Origin: Saccharum officinarum
Taxonomy: Eukaryota > Streptophyta > Magnoliopsida > Poales > Poaceae
DNA: 64,000 nt
Direction: 5' to 3'
Assembly: GCA_020631735.1 (NCBI GenBank)
Contig: CM036223.1
Location: forward strand, 10,082,191-10,146,190
The translations under genes were made by a program, and so were the position numbers. The notes beneath the pieces were generated by a model. It did not search any database, was not told where the DNA came from, and saw nothing but the letters and a program-made list of their open reading frames with translations. The stretch's first letter is position 1. Every line of letters begins with the position of its first letter. Shown here one piece after another: positions 10,990-22,260 of the stretch.

Positions 10990-13272
10990 ATGGCGGCGGT
11001 GGAGGCGGCGGTGGGCTGGTACGAAAAGCTGCGAGAGAAGGACAGGAGAAGATTAGTAAGGAGATCAACCAACTCAGCTTGAGTACGAGGGACAAGAAAT
11101 TCTCAAAAGGCTTGAGCAAGGCGGAGCTCCGGAAGAAGCGGGCCGATCTCGAGAAAAAGCGCGCTGCCTTGAGCCAGAGGTACTGGCAGGTCATTTTTGA
11201 GACGGGGTCGAAGCCGGATTTCTCAGGCATGACCGAGGCCGAGCGAGCGGAGGCGGCGGAGAAGCTGAGGAGCAACCAGCTGCGGTATGCGCGCCGCCTT
11301 ACGCAAGAGGGCGACCCCAGGGGTCGGACGATGGAAGCCTTTGCTCGCATCCTCGACTTCGATCCCAAGCAGGGGGCCGCTACTACAACCGGTACACCCT
11401 CGTCGACCTCACCACATTCGACCTCGATGAAGAGTGTAAGTCGCCCGCCCGCCTGACGCTTTCAATTGGATCGATCCTATTGCTTGCCTGATACCTCAAT
11501 TGGTTCGAGTACTCCATCCTTGACAGAAAAATAATTAATTGCTGCAATGCTGCTTTGATTTCATTCTAGAGGCTAAAAAAATTGTTTGTGTTTGGGGATT
11601 GGATTACTCGGAGCTAAATCTTTATTTTTCAAAATCCTGCTGTGTGTTTGGGGATTGGATTACTCGGAGCTAAATTTTTAATTTTCAAAATCCTGCATAT
11701 GGCTGGTGGTTCTGCCTGAGGGGATTAAGCTCCCTCCCTCCCTCCCACATTTATAGTTTTATATACGTATCAATATTCAACTCCATCGTTTGTAAGCATG
11801 ATTGATAGAATAGATGCAACTGATGATCTAATACCCTTTGTTTTCCAACATGGATGCACCACGTACAGCACCCTTTGGTCCGATGACATTTACCGATTCC
11901 CCCCACAAAGTAATCGAGACCGACTACTACAAACTGTCTGGGGCTGTAAACTTCTTGTCTGTCAAGGTAGCCTCTTCGGATATTGGCTTCCCGATCCATG
12001 TATATGGCACTGTCATTGTCAGGGACGGCATCGATGAGAGGTGTGTTTATCACTTCCGCCGCGACGCTGACCATTGCCAACTCATCAATTCTGAGGTACC
12101 TATAACTATCATCTCTTATCATTTCTAGTTTGCATTACTTATGCGCGTGCTAGTAGCCTCATATTGCGCCCTTTTCTTTATTTCGTATTTTTTTATAGTA
12201 ATAGAGAAAAGATAAAACTTTTATGCTGAACTGAAACTTATTGCATGCTGGACACACTGTAACCATGACTGTGTGTACTTAATTCTTTCTAAACTCCAGA
12301 TTTTCAGTTATGATTCCTATCACGCATTTATCTCTCAGTAGAGCTTTTTGTAGAAGAAATCTAGAAATGGTGAATCTGTATTTACAAGGTAGTACTTAGC
12401 TTGTTGCTTCCTAACCTGACTGAGACTGACCATTAACAGTTTCGTCAGCTACCTATAGTAACCAACAGCTTCTGTCGCTGAAAAGTCTTTTTGCATATGC
12501 CATATATATCTCCACATACAGTAGTAGTGCTTTTGTAGAAGAAATTCACAAATGGTGAATCTGTACTTACATGGTGTAGTACTACTTGTTGCTTCCTATT
12601 GAGACCAACCATTAACAGTTTCATCAGAAATCCTTTTGCAGCATTATGTATTTGTAGAAATAATTAATGTGCCACTAACGCATCCTGTAAACCTTACTGT
12701 AGGCTGAATCGTTGATCTTGACTGGGCCGAAACGTGGGCTCGCATTGTGTGGTTACATGTATGTGGAGATTGATCTAAAGATCAAGGATCATCTAGGACA
12801 GCCCAGAGAATTTAGTAAAGGACTCTTAAGCATCAGTGACCCAACAGATTGTGCATCGATGGTATCTATGGTCGAAACCAAATCCCTTGCTACCAGGCTC
12901 AGTACTGTGGACGTGACTTATGCAGTTGTGAATCGTGCAATTGAGGGATTTATTGCAGTTGAAGTTCTGCAGGGAGGTTTTCATGGAAAAATCACCGCAT
13001 ACACCACCAGCGTCAAGGACATACTTGTGCTTTATTACAGCAAAGAGGCTGATGCTACGACTGTTGATGATTGCGGAGATATCCTGCAGCTTATGCGGCC
13101 TGTCGTATCTGTCCACGTTGAGGATTTCCTGATAATTGTTTTCCACACCAGTGACGGTAAATCAGAGAGCATACAGTTCACTCCAATGGTCAATGGCAGA
13201 GATGAAGGTCAAATTACTGTTGGCACTACCAAGATGTGTGTGAAGCTTGCTTGGTCGGTAATGAACCCTTGA
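10990..13272 (+). CDS. DUF6598-family protein, copy 1 (frame-disrupted first exon)
   Basis: A three-exon gene of the grass-expanded DUF6598 family, whose biochemical role is unknown. Exon 1 (10990-11435) starts MAAVEAAVGWYEKLREK and encodes a charged, probably coiled N-terminal region with KPDFSGMTEAERAEAAEKL and ARRLTQEGDPRG. Exon 2 (11869-12095) begins after ACAG with PFGPMTFTDSP and carries VNFLSVKVASSDIGFPIHVY. Exon 3 (12703-13272) begins after TGTAG with LILTGPKRGLALCGYMYVE and ends WSVMNP and TGA. Splice sites are canonical GT/AG and phases agree with copy 2. Exon 1 has two lesions: a -1 shift near 11046, and a one-G shortage in the G run near 11372, after which the frame rejoins YYNRYTLVDLTTFDLDEE. 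As written a full protein cannot be made. Base-call error in the G run is possible; otherwise only an exon 2-3 product from an internal start could form. Confidence 0.78.
11586..11698 (+). repeat. 56-bp tandem duplication in intron 1 of DUF6598 copy 1
   Basis: GTGTTTGGGGATTGGATTAC is repeated with a 56-base period (11588 and 11644), including the following AGCTAAAT and CAAAATCCTGC segments. The two copies differ at only a few bases, so the duplication is recent. Confidence 0.85.
12345..12645 (+). repeat. Diverged tandem duplication (about 184 bp) in intron 2 of copy 1
   Basis: TTTGTAGAAGAAAT, AAATGGTGAATCTGTA, CTTGTTGCTTCCTA and ACCATTAACAGTTTC occur in the same order twice, offset by about 184 bases. 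The copies have diverged by substitutions and indels, so this is older than the intron 1 duplication. Confidence 0.75.
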
Positions 13273-13804
13273 CTGTGCTGTTAAGCTTCGTCGGTAGGAC
13301 CCTTGATGCTTCACTATTGTAGCTACGTCTGGTTCAGTGATGCTGCCGTCATCTTAGGTTATGCAAACTTAGTGGCTGTTATATTTGAACCAATTTCTAC
13401 CGTGTTGGGTTTGTTGACCACTATATAAATCTAATATCTGGGGCTTGTTATGCTAAACCACTATGTAATATGTGGGGTTTGTTTGCTGAACGACTATCCT
13501 ATGGCTATTTGGGTGAACTAAGCATCAAGCATTGTCTTTGTGTGGCTTCGGATTTGAATTTCACTACACCAGAGAAGGACATCACTGGCGGTTCAAAACC
13601 CCCCTTCACTGGCGGATTTTGAACCGCCATAACCAACTCGGCAGTGATAAGCTGATCGATCAATTTGATATCGATGTGGAGGTGGTTGCTATCGATCAAT
13701 TTGATATCGATGTGGAGGTGGTTGTGGATCAGCGACAATACAAACCCATCAACATTTATATTACAAAAGTTCCAAAAAAAACTTTAAGTATCGAATTAAG
13801 AGTC

Positions 13805-14168
13805 GCATTACAATAGCCTATCGATGTGGTCTCTTCCGTACTGGGCCTTGTACTTCTTAGTCCTCGCAATGGAGAATGATCCTTTCTTGGTCAATATCTC
13901 GTCCATCACAAACCTTGCTATCTCCTCTTGAATTCCTCTCATCTCAAAATCTAGCAACTGGTTGTGATTGTTTGCTTTGCGCTGTAATTGAAGCAAGATG
14001 ATATTGAGATGCATAAACGTAAGACAAAACAATAGAAATGGGAAGCCTACGTACCATATCATCTCCATTATCTGTTTTTGCGCCAAAGTATTTTAGCATT
14101 GCCCACATCACATAGAACCCGCATTCGTTGTTTCCCATCGGTTGATCTAGGGTCTTGAGATCCTCCAT
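13805..14168 (-). pseudogene. Ulp1-like cysteine protease C-terminal fragment
   Basis: The translation reads LDQPMGNNECGFYVMWAM. It has the Gln-Pro...Asn...Glu-Cys-Gly order of the Ulp1/SENP family, in which this Cys is the nucleophile and the upstream Gln shapes the oxyanion hole. After an apparent intron the frame continues as MRGIQEEIARFVMDEILTKK and ends RDHIDRLL. The His and Asp of the triad lie upstream and are absent, so this is a non-catalytic remnant carried by the CACTA element. Confidence 0.7.
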
Positions 14169-15849
14169 ATACTTTACACTGAATGGGGCACTCCATTGCT
14201 TTTGTATCTTGCTATCGAGATTTTTTCAATCAGGTAATGCCTTCATTCTATGTGACATTGTAAATGAAGTGTGAAGGCCGAGGACATTACAATATCCTAC
14301 GTGATTAGAAAGTGTTGTGATATTGTGTTCACTTACTTATTCAACACTTTGACTAGAGTCAATAAGAGAAAGTGGCTTTTTCTTTGAGTCCCACACCTCG
14401 ATATGTGAATCTTGAAGATAGATATCTACAAGGATGAAATGGTTGCTGCAATCACAAAGTCCATGTTATTGAATGACATATCAAGAAAAGAAACACTAAA
14501 ATAAGGGTCGAGAACACATACTCGCGTCGAGCGGCGGCGGCGTGCACTGACGGACAGCGTCGAGCGCGCAAGTGTTGTGCACTGGCGTTGGAGCGCGCTA
14601 GCGCCTTATATAACCCACGCATCCAGAACAATATCTACAACATATATAGTTCTAAGCATCTCTTTATTTCTAGCACACAAGTTTCAGTACTCAATAATAT
14701 CTCTATCCTTAGCATTGCTGGATAATGAGTTTGGTAAGAACTCATCATTTGGAACTAGAAAAATAATTTCATCACAATAAACTAGTTGATTGGTGTATCA
14801 TCGCTTAATAAGATTTGTCAATATAGGTATGAAACACAAAAAAAATCTACTGAACTGACCTGTTTAGAGACAAGAATGCGTGACCCCACTTGAATTTCCC
14901 AAGCAGCAAATATGTTATATCTTCCTCCCCACAGCAAATATGTATATAACATAAGCTGATGCCTGACAGTAACTAATTATAAATCAAGCTACACGATTAT
15001 ATGACCTACATATTCCAAACAATATTGTTAGGCAAGGCTTAAAAAAATTACCATATTATGAGGGCTGCTGATAAAGCTTCCACACAAGATAGTTCACATG
15101 ACCGACAATAGTTCACAGGATTTGCCGCTACTAACCATGGTACTTCAGCTTGTTTTAGAGGCAGAAACGGTATGTAGTAGTCAGCTAAGTTCTTGCTTTC
15201 AGACTAATTAGTAACTTGATGCAAGTTCCGTTGGTGCTCATAAAGCAAATGGTAACGGAGACAAAATAAAACTCACGAGGATTGGATCCAGGGGAACATG
15301 TGTTTACCTGTGTTGAATAGAGTGAGCTTCTCCTTCCCAACGATGAGCTCGGACATCTACCCCGGTCGTGGCGCTGAACCTGGTATAAGAAATTCCCAAA
15401 TTTTAATCCAAATCTCCACCCTTAAGATCAGCTAAGACCCTTATTGCTTACATAAGACGTCGCTGGGCTCGGTTTTTGCCTAAGGGCCCTGCTCGGCCTC
15501 GGCGACGGCCACAGAAAGGAGCTGCTGCACCGCCGCCCTTCTCCTGTGTGCGCGCGCGAGGCCGCCCCGGCGCCGCCGGGGAGGGCAGCGCTTGCTACCA
15601 TGGCGCGTGGCCCCCCACCTCTGGGTGCGCGTGCGAGGCCACCCCGCCGCCATGGCCGTCGAGGGAGGGAGAGGAGAGGGAGCTCAGGAAGTGCGGCTGC
15701 TGATGGGAAGAGAGAGTGCTGCTGCAGTGGGGCGGAGATGAGAGATCCCGTGAGGGAGGGGGAGCCGGGAGTTAGGGTTCACGAGCAGTGTTCTATTCCG
15801 TTCGGACAGAGGAGGGAGGGAGGTTGAGCTATATGTACTGTGGACATAT

Positions 15850-16200
15850 CACAGGCGGTTTAAACCACGAACCGGCAGTGAATCTAATTATCACTGTCGG
15901 TTCGTGGTTGGAACCGGCAGTGAAGCTCGTAATCACTGGTGGTTCAAAAACCGGCAGTGAACCTTATTATCACTGCCGGTTCCAGCCACGAACCGGCAGT
16001 GAAGCTCATTATCACTGCCGATTCTAGCCACGAACCGGCGGTGAAGATTCACTGCCGATTCCAGCCACGAACCGGCAGTGATAATGAGCTTCACTGCCGG
16101 TTTGACCCCTACCCCAATCATTTGAATGTCTGTCAGAGTTTGAACCGGTAGTGAAGATTTATCACTGCCGGCCCAATACAATCCGGCAGTGATGGGCCGA
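15850..16200. repeat. CACTA subterminal repeat array
   Basis: GAACCGGCAGTGA and its reverse TCACTGCCGGTTC recur at least eight times with spacings of roughly 20-40 bases, often as back-to-back inverted pairs. Such arrays are the usual transposase-binding regions of En/Spm elements. Transcripts would fold strongly. Confidence 0.8.
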
Positions 16201-16226
16201 CAGTGATGTTTGAATCTATAGTAGCG

Positions 16227-17100
16227 TTTGTGCTCCGTTTACTGTTTTGGTGTGGTCGTGCCAGTTATGTTATTGGAAGATCTTTTAAAGGCTGAAGTCC
16301 AGGAGCAACAAAAGTTCTCATTCTTGTATATAAATAAAATAGATAACACTATTTTTTATGCAACATGTTACTTTCCTTAGTTTGAATGCTTGATTATGCA
16401 ACGTGCGTTTTAAGTTGCATGTCTTTTGAACTTCACGGATGCTGGTGAAACATAGTGAGTGGCATGCCCATACGCCCTCGGTAGCATTCTTTCGGCAGTC
16501 CATCGCCATCCTAATTTGAGGTGTTGCCTGGGGAAGTATATTGGTTGGCTTCCTCCAACAGTTTTCAAAATCCTGGTCCTATACAAGACAATTTTGCAGG
16601 AATCGCTATTTTAATATCATTTAACCACTTTTATATTTTCTCTCTACTATATATTTGCATCAGGAACATTGTACTACTTATTCTTTCTAACGTCCTTCAC
16701 CTTCATATTGGTACTAATTCTCTCATGTCCTTCACCGATTGAGTTTTGCAAGTGTGGTCCTACTTATTTTTTTCTCATGTCCTTGCACCTTCAGATTGGC
16801 CGATGACACGATCAGATTGAGTTTTGCAAGTGAGGTCTTATTTCTTATTCTTTCTCATGTCCTTAGCACCTTCAGATTGGCCGATAGCACGAATCAGGTC
16901 GAGTTTTGTGAGCGCGGAAGGATTAAGAGTTGAGATAGAGAGTTATTGGGGAGCAGTTTTTTTTCCAACCTTGCCACAAACAATCAGATTGAAAGTGATT
17001 TTTGGAAACTCTTGGAGATGCTTTTAGATTGGTTTTTCAAAGTGAACTGAAATGGAAATTTTAGGATTATATTAACTCAGAATTATCTTATCTCTATATA
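16227..17100. other. Unassigned sequence with about 80-bp tandem repeats
   Basis: No gene is supported here. At 16741, 16819 and 16901 a unit beginning GAGTTTTG(C/T)(A/G)AG recurs, with CTCATGTCCTT and CACCTTCAGATTGGCCGAT following each time. The period varies from 78 to 82 bases. The remainder is unremarkable AT-rich DNA. Confidence 0.7.
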
Positions 17101-18166
17101 GGCTCTGTATCGTATGCAAACCAAGGTTGCTGTGCAACCTTGGAAACTTCCGTTTCAAACCATCGATTTGAGATCCAGTGGCTACGGAGAGAGGTGGGGT
17201 AATTTTACGATTAAATGCCCGCCAGCCCTCAGTCCATTTTGCAAAAAAAGACCCCATCTTCCTTTCCCTGTCGCGACCCCATCTTTCTTTCCCCGTCGCT
17301 CTTTCTTCTCGCCTGTCGCTCCTCTGTTCCAGGCGGCCAAAGGAGGAGCGCCCCGGGAGGAGGAGCGCCCCGGAGAGGAGCCGCCCCCTTGCGCGCGCCC
17401 CCGGAGGAGGAGCTGCCCCTTGCGCTCGCCCCCTCCACCGGCCCGCTCACGTCGGCCGCCGCCTCTCCTGCGCCGCGAGTCCTCCGCCATGCAGCCGCCG
17501 GAGGAGCCGCCCTGCAGGAGCACCCTCAGAGGAGGAGCCGCCCCCTTGCGCTCTTGCCCTCCGCCGGCTCACTCACGCCGACCGCTCACAGGCTGCGCCG
17601 CGCTGGGCCACGGTGACCCGCCTCTCCTTCAACTGTACCCTGACGCCGCGGTCCATTACCAGGCTGCTCCACGCTGGGCCACGCGACCCGCCTCCACCTC
17701 GCCTGCCACGACCAGGATAAACCTCGCCCGCCACGACGCCGTGTCGGAGGCTGCCTGGCCATGCTCAGAGCTGTGTTGCCTGTTTCAGTGCTCGAGTTGC
17801 GCCTTCTGTGTGTAATGCCTGAAAGTGCAGGGCTCAGTGTTGTTTTGGTGATCTGTTTGCAGGACTCGAGTGGTGATCTGTGTAATGCTAATGGCAATTG
17901 TGCCTTCTGTGTGTAATGCCTGAACAAAAGGATGTAACCCTATGAATTCTATGTTCTGAAGATTGAAATAAAATTGATTTCAGCATGTGTTCAGAATTAT
18001 GTGATGTGTGCATGAATTCATTGCAACATTCAACATTGATGTAGCCATGTAAGAAGTGTATCTCAGTTGCCCTGCTCGGTGCTGAACAAAAGGATGTGTT
18101 CGATTCTTTGTTTTCTTTTTTATAGAGTTATACTTCATCTTTGTTTTCTGATTGGTTTACTGAATG

Positions 18167-18292
18167 CTTCCTGTATCAAGCAAACAAATTCAGAGTCTTC
18201 CTGTATCAAGCAAACAAATTCAGAGTCTTCCTGTATCAAGCAAACAAATTCAGAGTACAGTGACAAACAAATTCAGAGTACACTGACAGTGG
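18167..18292 (+). repeat. 30-bp minisatellite inside the MULE
   Basis: The unit CTTCCTGTATCAAGCAAACA followed by AATTCAGAGT repeats exactly with a 30-base period at 18167, 18197 and 18227. Two shorter partial units (ACAAATTCAGAGTACA) follow to about 18292. Identity between full units is complete. Confidence 0.92.
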
Positions 18293-18544
18293 TTCTGTTT
18301 CTGAAAAGCAAAACACACAGGATACTTTCAGAAAGCATGAAGCTATTAACACTAGGAATGATCATGCATTGTAGCAAAACTGATTGTAGCATGCAATCGC
18401 ATATGACAGCACTAGTACAAAAAGAGCACTAGTACAAAAATATTCAGATTGCATAGACAGTAACAGTTCAGAATGGAGGACTATGAACTTGAAATAAAAG
18501 TAAGCATTCCAAATTGTCTTAAAAGGTTACACAAACTTGAAATA

Positions 18545-20087
18545 TCAGCCAACGACATTGTTTGGACAATTACGGGCGTCATGATCCACTAATTGATTAC
18601 ATTTTCCACACATCCGTTTTTTTGGTGCCTTCTTCTCCTTGCCCTTTTTAATTCTTTTGCATCGCCCTCTGGAGTTGATATCATTTGGTGGATGTATCTC
18701 CACTTCTTGTGGGATTTTGCCACCAAGGAATGCTTCAAACTCATCTTGTTTATTACTGTAGCAGAAGGAATGATATTTTGGAGAGGTTCTACAAGGTTTG
18801 CTAAACTAGAATATAAAAATTCCATTCCTTGTTCAGAGTTTTTGGCCATCTGGATAAGATCTTCAAACTTGTTGCGTGAATCTGAAATTTTTCTCCGCAT
18901 TGCCACCTCTATAGGATCTTTAGCTTTTTCATCGAGAAGGTTACCTTCGTCATCGAAGAAGAGTTCTCTATGAAAATAAAGATCCGATCAACACAATTGC
19001 ACATACAAAATAATTTTTGAATAGAAAATAAATCAGCCGTGTCAAATAAAAGGTCTGAAACAACCATACAAATGACTCGATCTTTTCATCAGCCAAGAAT
19101 GTTGTCCCAAGAAAAACACTCTGCAAGTGATAATTGACTCCAGTAAATGGCACAAACTTCATATCATATTGATTAGTAGTATATGTTGAATCTACCGAAA
19201 GCACATCACCAAAAACAAAATAGTTTTTCCTGCATATGGCATCTGCCCAGAAGACACGCACAAGTCGTCCTTGTTTATCCACCATAAACTCATAAAAGAA
19301 GGCAGGATTTACTTCCTTCTTTCGCTCAAGTTGTCCCACAAACATTTGTGCATCAACATCCTTGATTTTGCTCCTTAGGTCACGATAATAGTTCTTCAAA
19401 TCCCTCAGCGTGGAACCAACATTTTCACATCCACCATCACTGACTTGGAGAAGGCGAAATGCCTGGGACGTGCCAATGCTAGCTTTATGACAGTTGAACA
19501 AAGTACTCTTTGCCCTCTCACTGACACGACGGTTGGATCTTAGCAAGTGCCTCTTATCTGGTGACACAAAACCATGGTTGTGCTCCTCAAACATTGAAAA
19601 TATTCGATACTTCTTGTCACTACCAAGCTTAACAACAATATGTGCCTCACAGCCATATCGGGTTTCCACCACATTTGATGTCTTCCTTTTTTCCGGATTG
19701 ATCACTAACATCGTGTACCTTCTCCTTTTTGTACCCTTCCCTTGAGAAAAAAACCCGCTTGTAAAATATTTCCTCATTTTGCTTCTTTTGCTAACCAACA
19801 CGAACAGAGAAACCAGCTTCGTGTGCATAGTCCTTGTAAAAATTCTCCACGTCTGTGAGTGTATCAAATGTCATTCCAACCATAAGCTTCGAATGTTCTT
19901 TGCAACTATCTGCTATATTAGGAGAAGAGGTTGCCCGTGGTGTGCTTGGTTCTTCAAGGTAGGCTCCAACTCCGGCATCGACGTCCATGATGGTCATGCC
20001 GGCATTATCCATGTTGGTGGCCTCAAAGGACGCAGAATCAACGACGACTGCAGGTTCACCATCCGCGGCATGCAGGGACGTTAGCAA
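18545..20087 (-). pseudogene. FAR1-related MULE transposase, decayed
   Basis: The start MLTSLHAADGEPAVV is followed at 19880-19795 by MTFDTLTDVENFYKDYAHEA, the start of a FAR1 DNA-binding domain. A stop follows GFSVRVG, then a frameshift near 19710. The next block (to about 19050) has RYGCEAHIVVKLGSDKKYR, EEHNHGFVSPDKRHLLRSNR and the start of the MULE catalytic domain (DVLSVDSTYTTNQYDMKF, TTFLADEKIESFVWLFQTF). The rest of the catalytic domain and the SWIM zinc finger are missing. The C-terminal block (about 18970-18545) has ELFFDDEGNLLDEKAKDPIE and ends, after another shift, in a CX2CX5HX4C knuckle, MCGKCNQLVDHDARNCP. The catalytic core is absent, so it cannot transpose itself. FAR1-type proteins include both transposases and domesticated light-signalling regulators; the flanking TIRs favour the transposon reading. 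Confidence 0.85.
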
Positions 20088-20528
20088 TGATCCTACTCAA
20101 GATGAAAGTCAAGACGGCAGTCTTATAGGAGGGCAGAAACGAACTTGCATCGGGGCAGTGCGCAACCGTGGGCAGCATCGGGGCGGCGTTCGTGGGCAGC
20201 ATCTTCGAGTCCGGCGGCCGGTGAGTCATGACGAGGAGCGGCAGCGGCGGTAGAGTTGAAGAGATGCGCAGCGCATACGATACGAAGATGGACCGGTGGC
20301 GGCTGACTTCGACAAGACTGGAGCGATTAGGGGGCTTCGATTCTACTGGAGCATCGGGCGATTAGGGGGGTCATTTGAAAAATAAAACACAATTACTAGT
20401 GCCTGGCGGGCTGTTAAATGTAAAAAAGTCCTACCTCTCTCCACAGCCTTCGGATGAGCATCATGCGGTCCAAATCATTAGTTTGCAAAGTTTGCACAAG
20501 TATGGTGGTTTGCATACGATACGGAGCC

Positions 20529-21800
20529 TATTTCTTGATCCCATCCCTTGTCTCCGATGTTCCATTGTTTCTTGATCCAATGGTCTGTATTGTGATTTTG
20601 AGCTAGTGCAGGGTGCGAGTGCGATCCGTGCTCTGGTATCCCCGCTGTGTGAAAGGCCACAGGCCATAACCAAAAGAAATTGAGATTGAAAAGCCAGTGA
20701 TAGAGAAATTTAAGGTTAGGAAAAAAGTTAACAAATCTTGCGTCAATTTTTGGGAACTGCTAGTCGATCCAATTCTTGCCAATGTTGTGGTCAACAGATC
20801 AAGTCAAATTAAGAAGAAGCTGTGTTATGTAGTACAAAGCTGATAGATTTATCAATCTTAATTTATGCGTGTTTGGCAAGCAGATGAAACTCCAGATGAA
20901 TCGTAGAGCCACTGTGTAGTACGAGTTCTAGCATGGTCAAATGGGCTTTGCCAATTGATCCTTGCTTCTTGTAGAGGTTCATACATAATTGATGGTAATC
21001 ACTCAAAGCATTGTTACAGATAAACCATTGTATCATCACCACAAAGATACAAAGGTCTCATTGGAGAAGTATTTAGATGAGCAGATGTGGCGAGCAGGTC
21101 TTTAGATGAGCAGAAAGCAGTTCAAGTTGCTACATATCTCATTGGAGAAGCCTTTATTTTTTTGGAACTTCTCTAAACCATTCANNNNNNNNNNNNNNNN
21201 NNNNNNNNNNNNNNNNNNNNNNNNNNNNNNNNNNNNNNNNNNNNNNNNNNNNNNNNNNNNNNNNNNNNNNNNNNNNNNNNNNNNAGGTTTTTAAACAACA
21301 GTCAAGATGAAACTGCATATTTCACATGATGTTAAACAGAGAGAATGTATCAAATGCAGTTGTGATGATCAGACCATTACTCTTGCAATCGGGTCCAGAG
21401 CCAGTTCTGTTGGATGTAACTGCAATTGCAGCTGATAGGATCCTTTTGTTGGATTCTTATTTTTACTCTTGTCATATTCCATGGGATTAGAATTTGCAGA
21501 GTGGTGAAAGGCTGGTTACCAAGATCAAGAAGGCCATGAGGTAATATATTAGTCAACCAAAACCTGATATATATTAGATTTGGTCTGTTGAGCTCCATGT
21601 AGCTTTTATTCTATGCATTTGTACTTATATGGCTAATGGCTACAAATAACTGTATCCATGCTTGATTTTAACTCTTTGACAGTGTGCTTACATCAAAATG
21701 TTTTGAAATTCTTATAGTCTTCTTATGTTAAAAAAAAAAGCTTAATATTCCATGGTTCATAGCCTTTAGAAATGAGGCTGTTAGGCCGATCTACGAACAG
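20529..21800. other. Intergenic or intronic sequence, includes gap
   Basis: AT-rich sequence with no coding region I can support. It contains an N gap at 21185-21284. The region may be intron of the gene whose tail lies at 21860-22242, but this cannot be shown. Confidence 0.4.
21185..21284. other. Assembly gap (100 N)
   Basis: Exactly 100 N bases, a gap of unknown size. One flank reads GGAACTTCTCTAAACCATTC. Confidence 0.99.
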
Positions 21801-21869
21801 TGGGTTTCATTATATACAGTATATGTGCTGATATGCTACATTAGCAAACTAGTAACCTTGTGTGATGTC

Positions 21870-22242
21870 CAGTCATTTGCCCAGTTGTTGCAAGCTCCAC
21901 AGGAGGAAGCTGATATGAAGGAACACTTTGCTGTGCCTCGATTGGTTGTGTGCAATCTATATGGTTCTCAGGTTATTTCCCTTTTATTCTTTGTTTGTTC
22001 TTCGTTGGATCTCAACACACTGCATTTCCCCTGAGGAACTTCTTTGTGCGTATCTATCTATTTGTTGCAAACATTTATTCTCTGTCAGCCATGTTCAGTC
22101 GGGCACAGCTGCTACTGATGACAAGGTTCCGGAGGAGGTGAGCGTGGAAGAGAAGGCTGGACCTGGGCCGGATACTCTCAGGAGGAGCAGGCTGATAAAG
22201 CCCAACAAGTCCGTCTTCAGCCATGTTCAGTTTGCAGCTTAG
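21870..22242 (+). CDS. C-terminal exons of an unidentified plant gene
   Basis: Two exons appear to be present. The first, ending near 21970, reads [20 protein letters not shown] then [10 protein letters not shown], followed by a GTTATT donor. The second, from about 22096 after an ATGTTCAG-type acceptor, has [20 protein letters not shown] and [20 protein letters not shown], then TAG at 22240. Codon use and the acidic-then-basic tail look like real coding sequence. Upstream exons are lost or in the gap. I do not recognise the family; it could be a gene fragment. Confidence 0.45.
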
Positions 22243-22260
22243 CTTCCGATCCCATTTGCC

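Larger units (their letters stand above)
13562..16226 (-). mobile_element. Complete CACTA element with Ulp1-like relic, 2665 bp
   Basis: The left end is CACTACACCAGAGAAGG. The right end read on the minus strand is CGCTACTATAGATTC. The two 26-base ends align without gaps and share ACATCACTG at the same offset. TTT flanks both sides (13559-13561 and 16227-16229), a 3-bp target duplication. The right terminal TAGTG has decayed to TAGCG. Subterminal GAACCGGCAGTGA repeats in both orientations fill 15850-16200. On the minus strand at 14168-13808 is the C-terminal part of a Ulp1-like cysteine protease domain, a cargo common in grass CACTA elements. No transposase remains. Confidence 0.87.
17101..20528 (-). 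mobile_element. Mutator-like element with long TIRs and FAR1-type transposase relic
   Basis: Left terminal repeat 17101-17225 starts GGCTCTGTATCGTATGCAAA and ends ATGCCCGCCAG. The right end, 20403-20528 read on the minus strand, starts GGCTCCGTATCGTATGCAAA and ends ACAGCCCGCCAG. The two are about 125 bp and alignable throughout. Long TIRs are the hallmark of MULEs. A matching 9-bp target duplication was not found in the flanks (CTCTATATA against TATTTCTTG), perhaps through decay. The transposase gene lies on the minus strand between 20087 and 18545. A GC-rich block with no recognised domain lies at 17230-17800. Confidence 0.85.

Noticed and set aside
17114..17815. 233-codon plus-strand open frame
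   Set aside because: It starts inside the MULE terminal repeat, is Pro/Arg/Ser-rich and has equally long frames on the other strand; GC-rich filler of the element.
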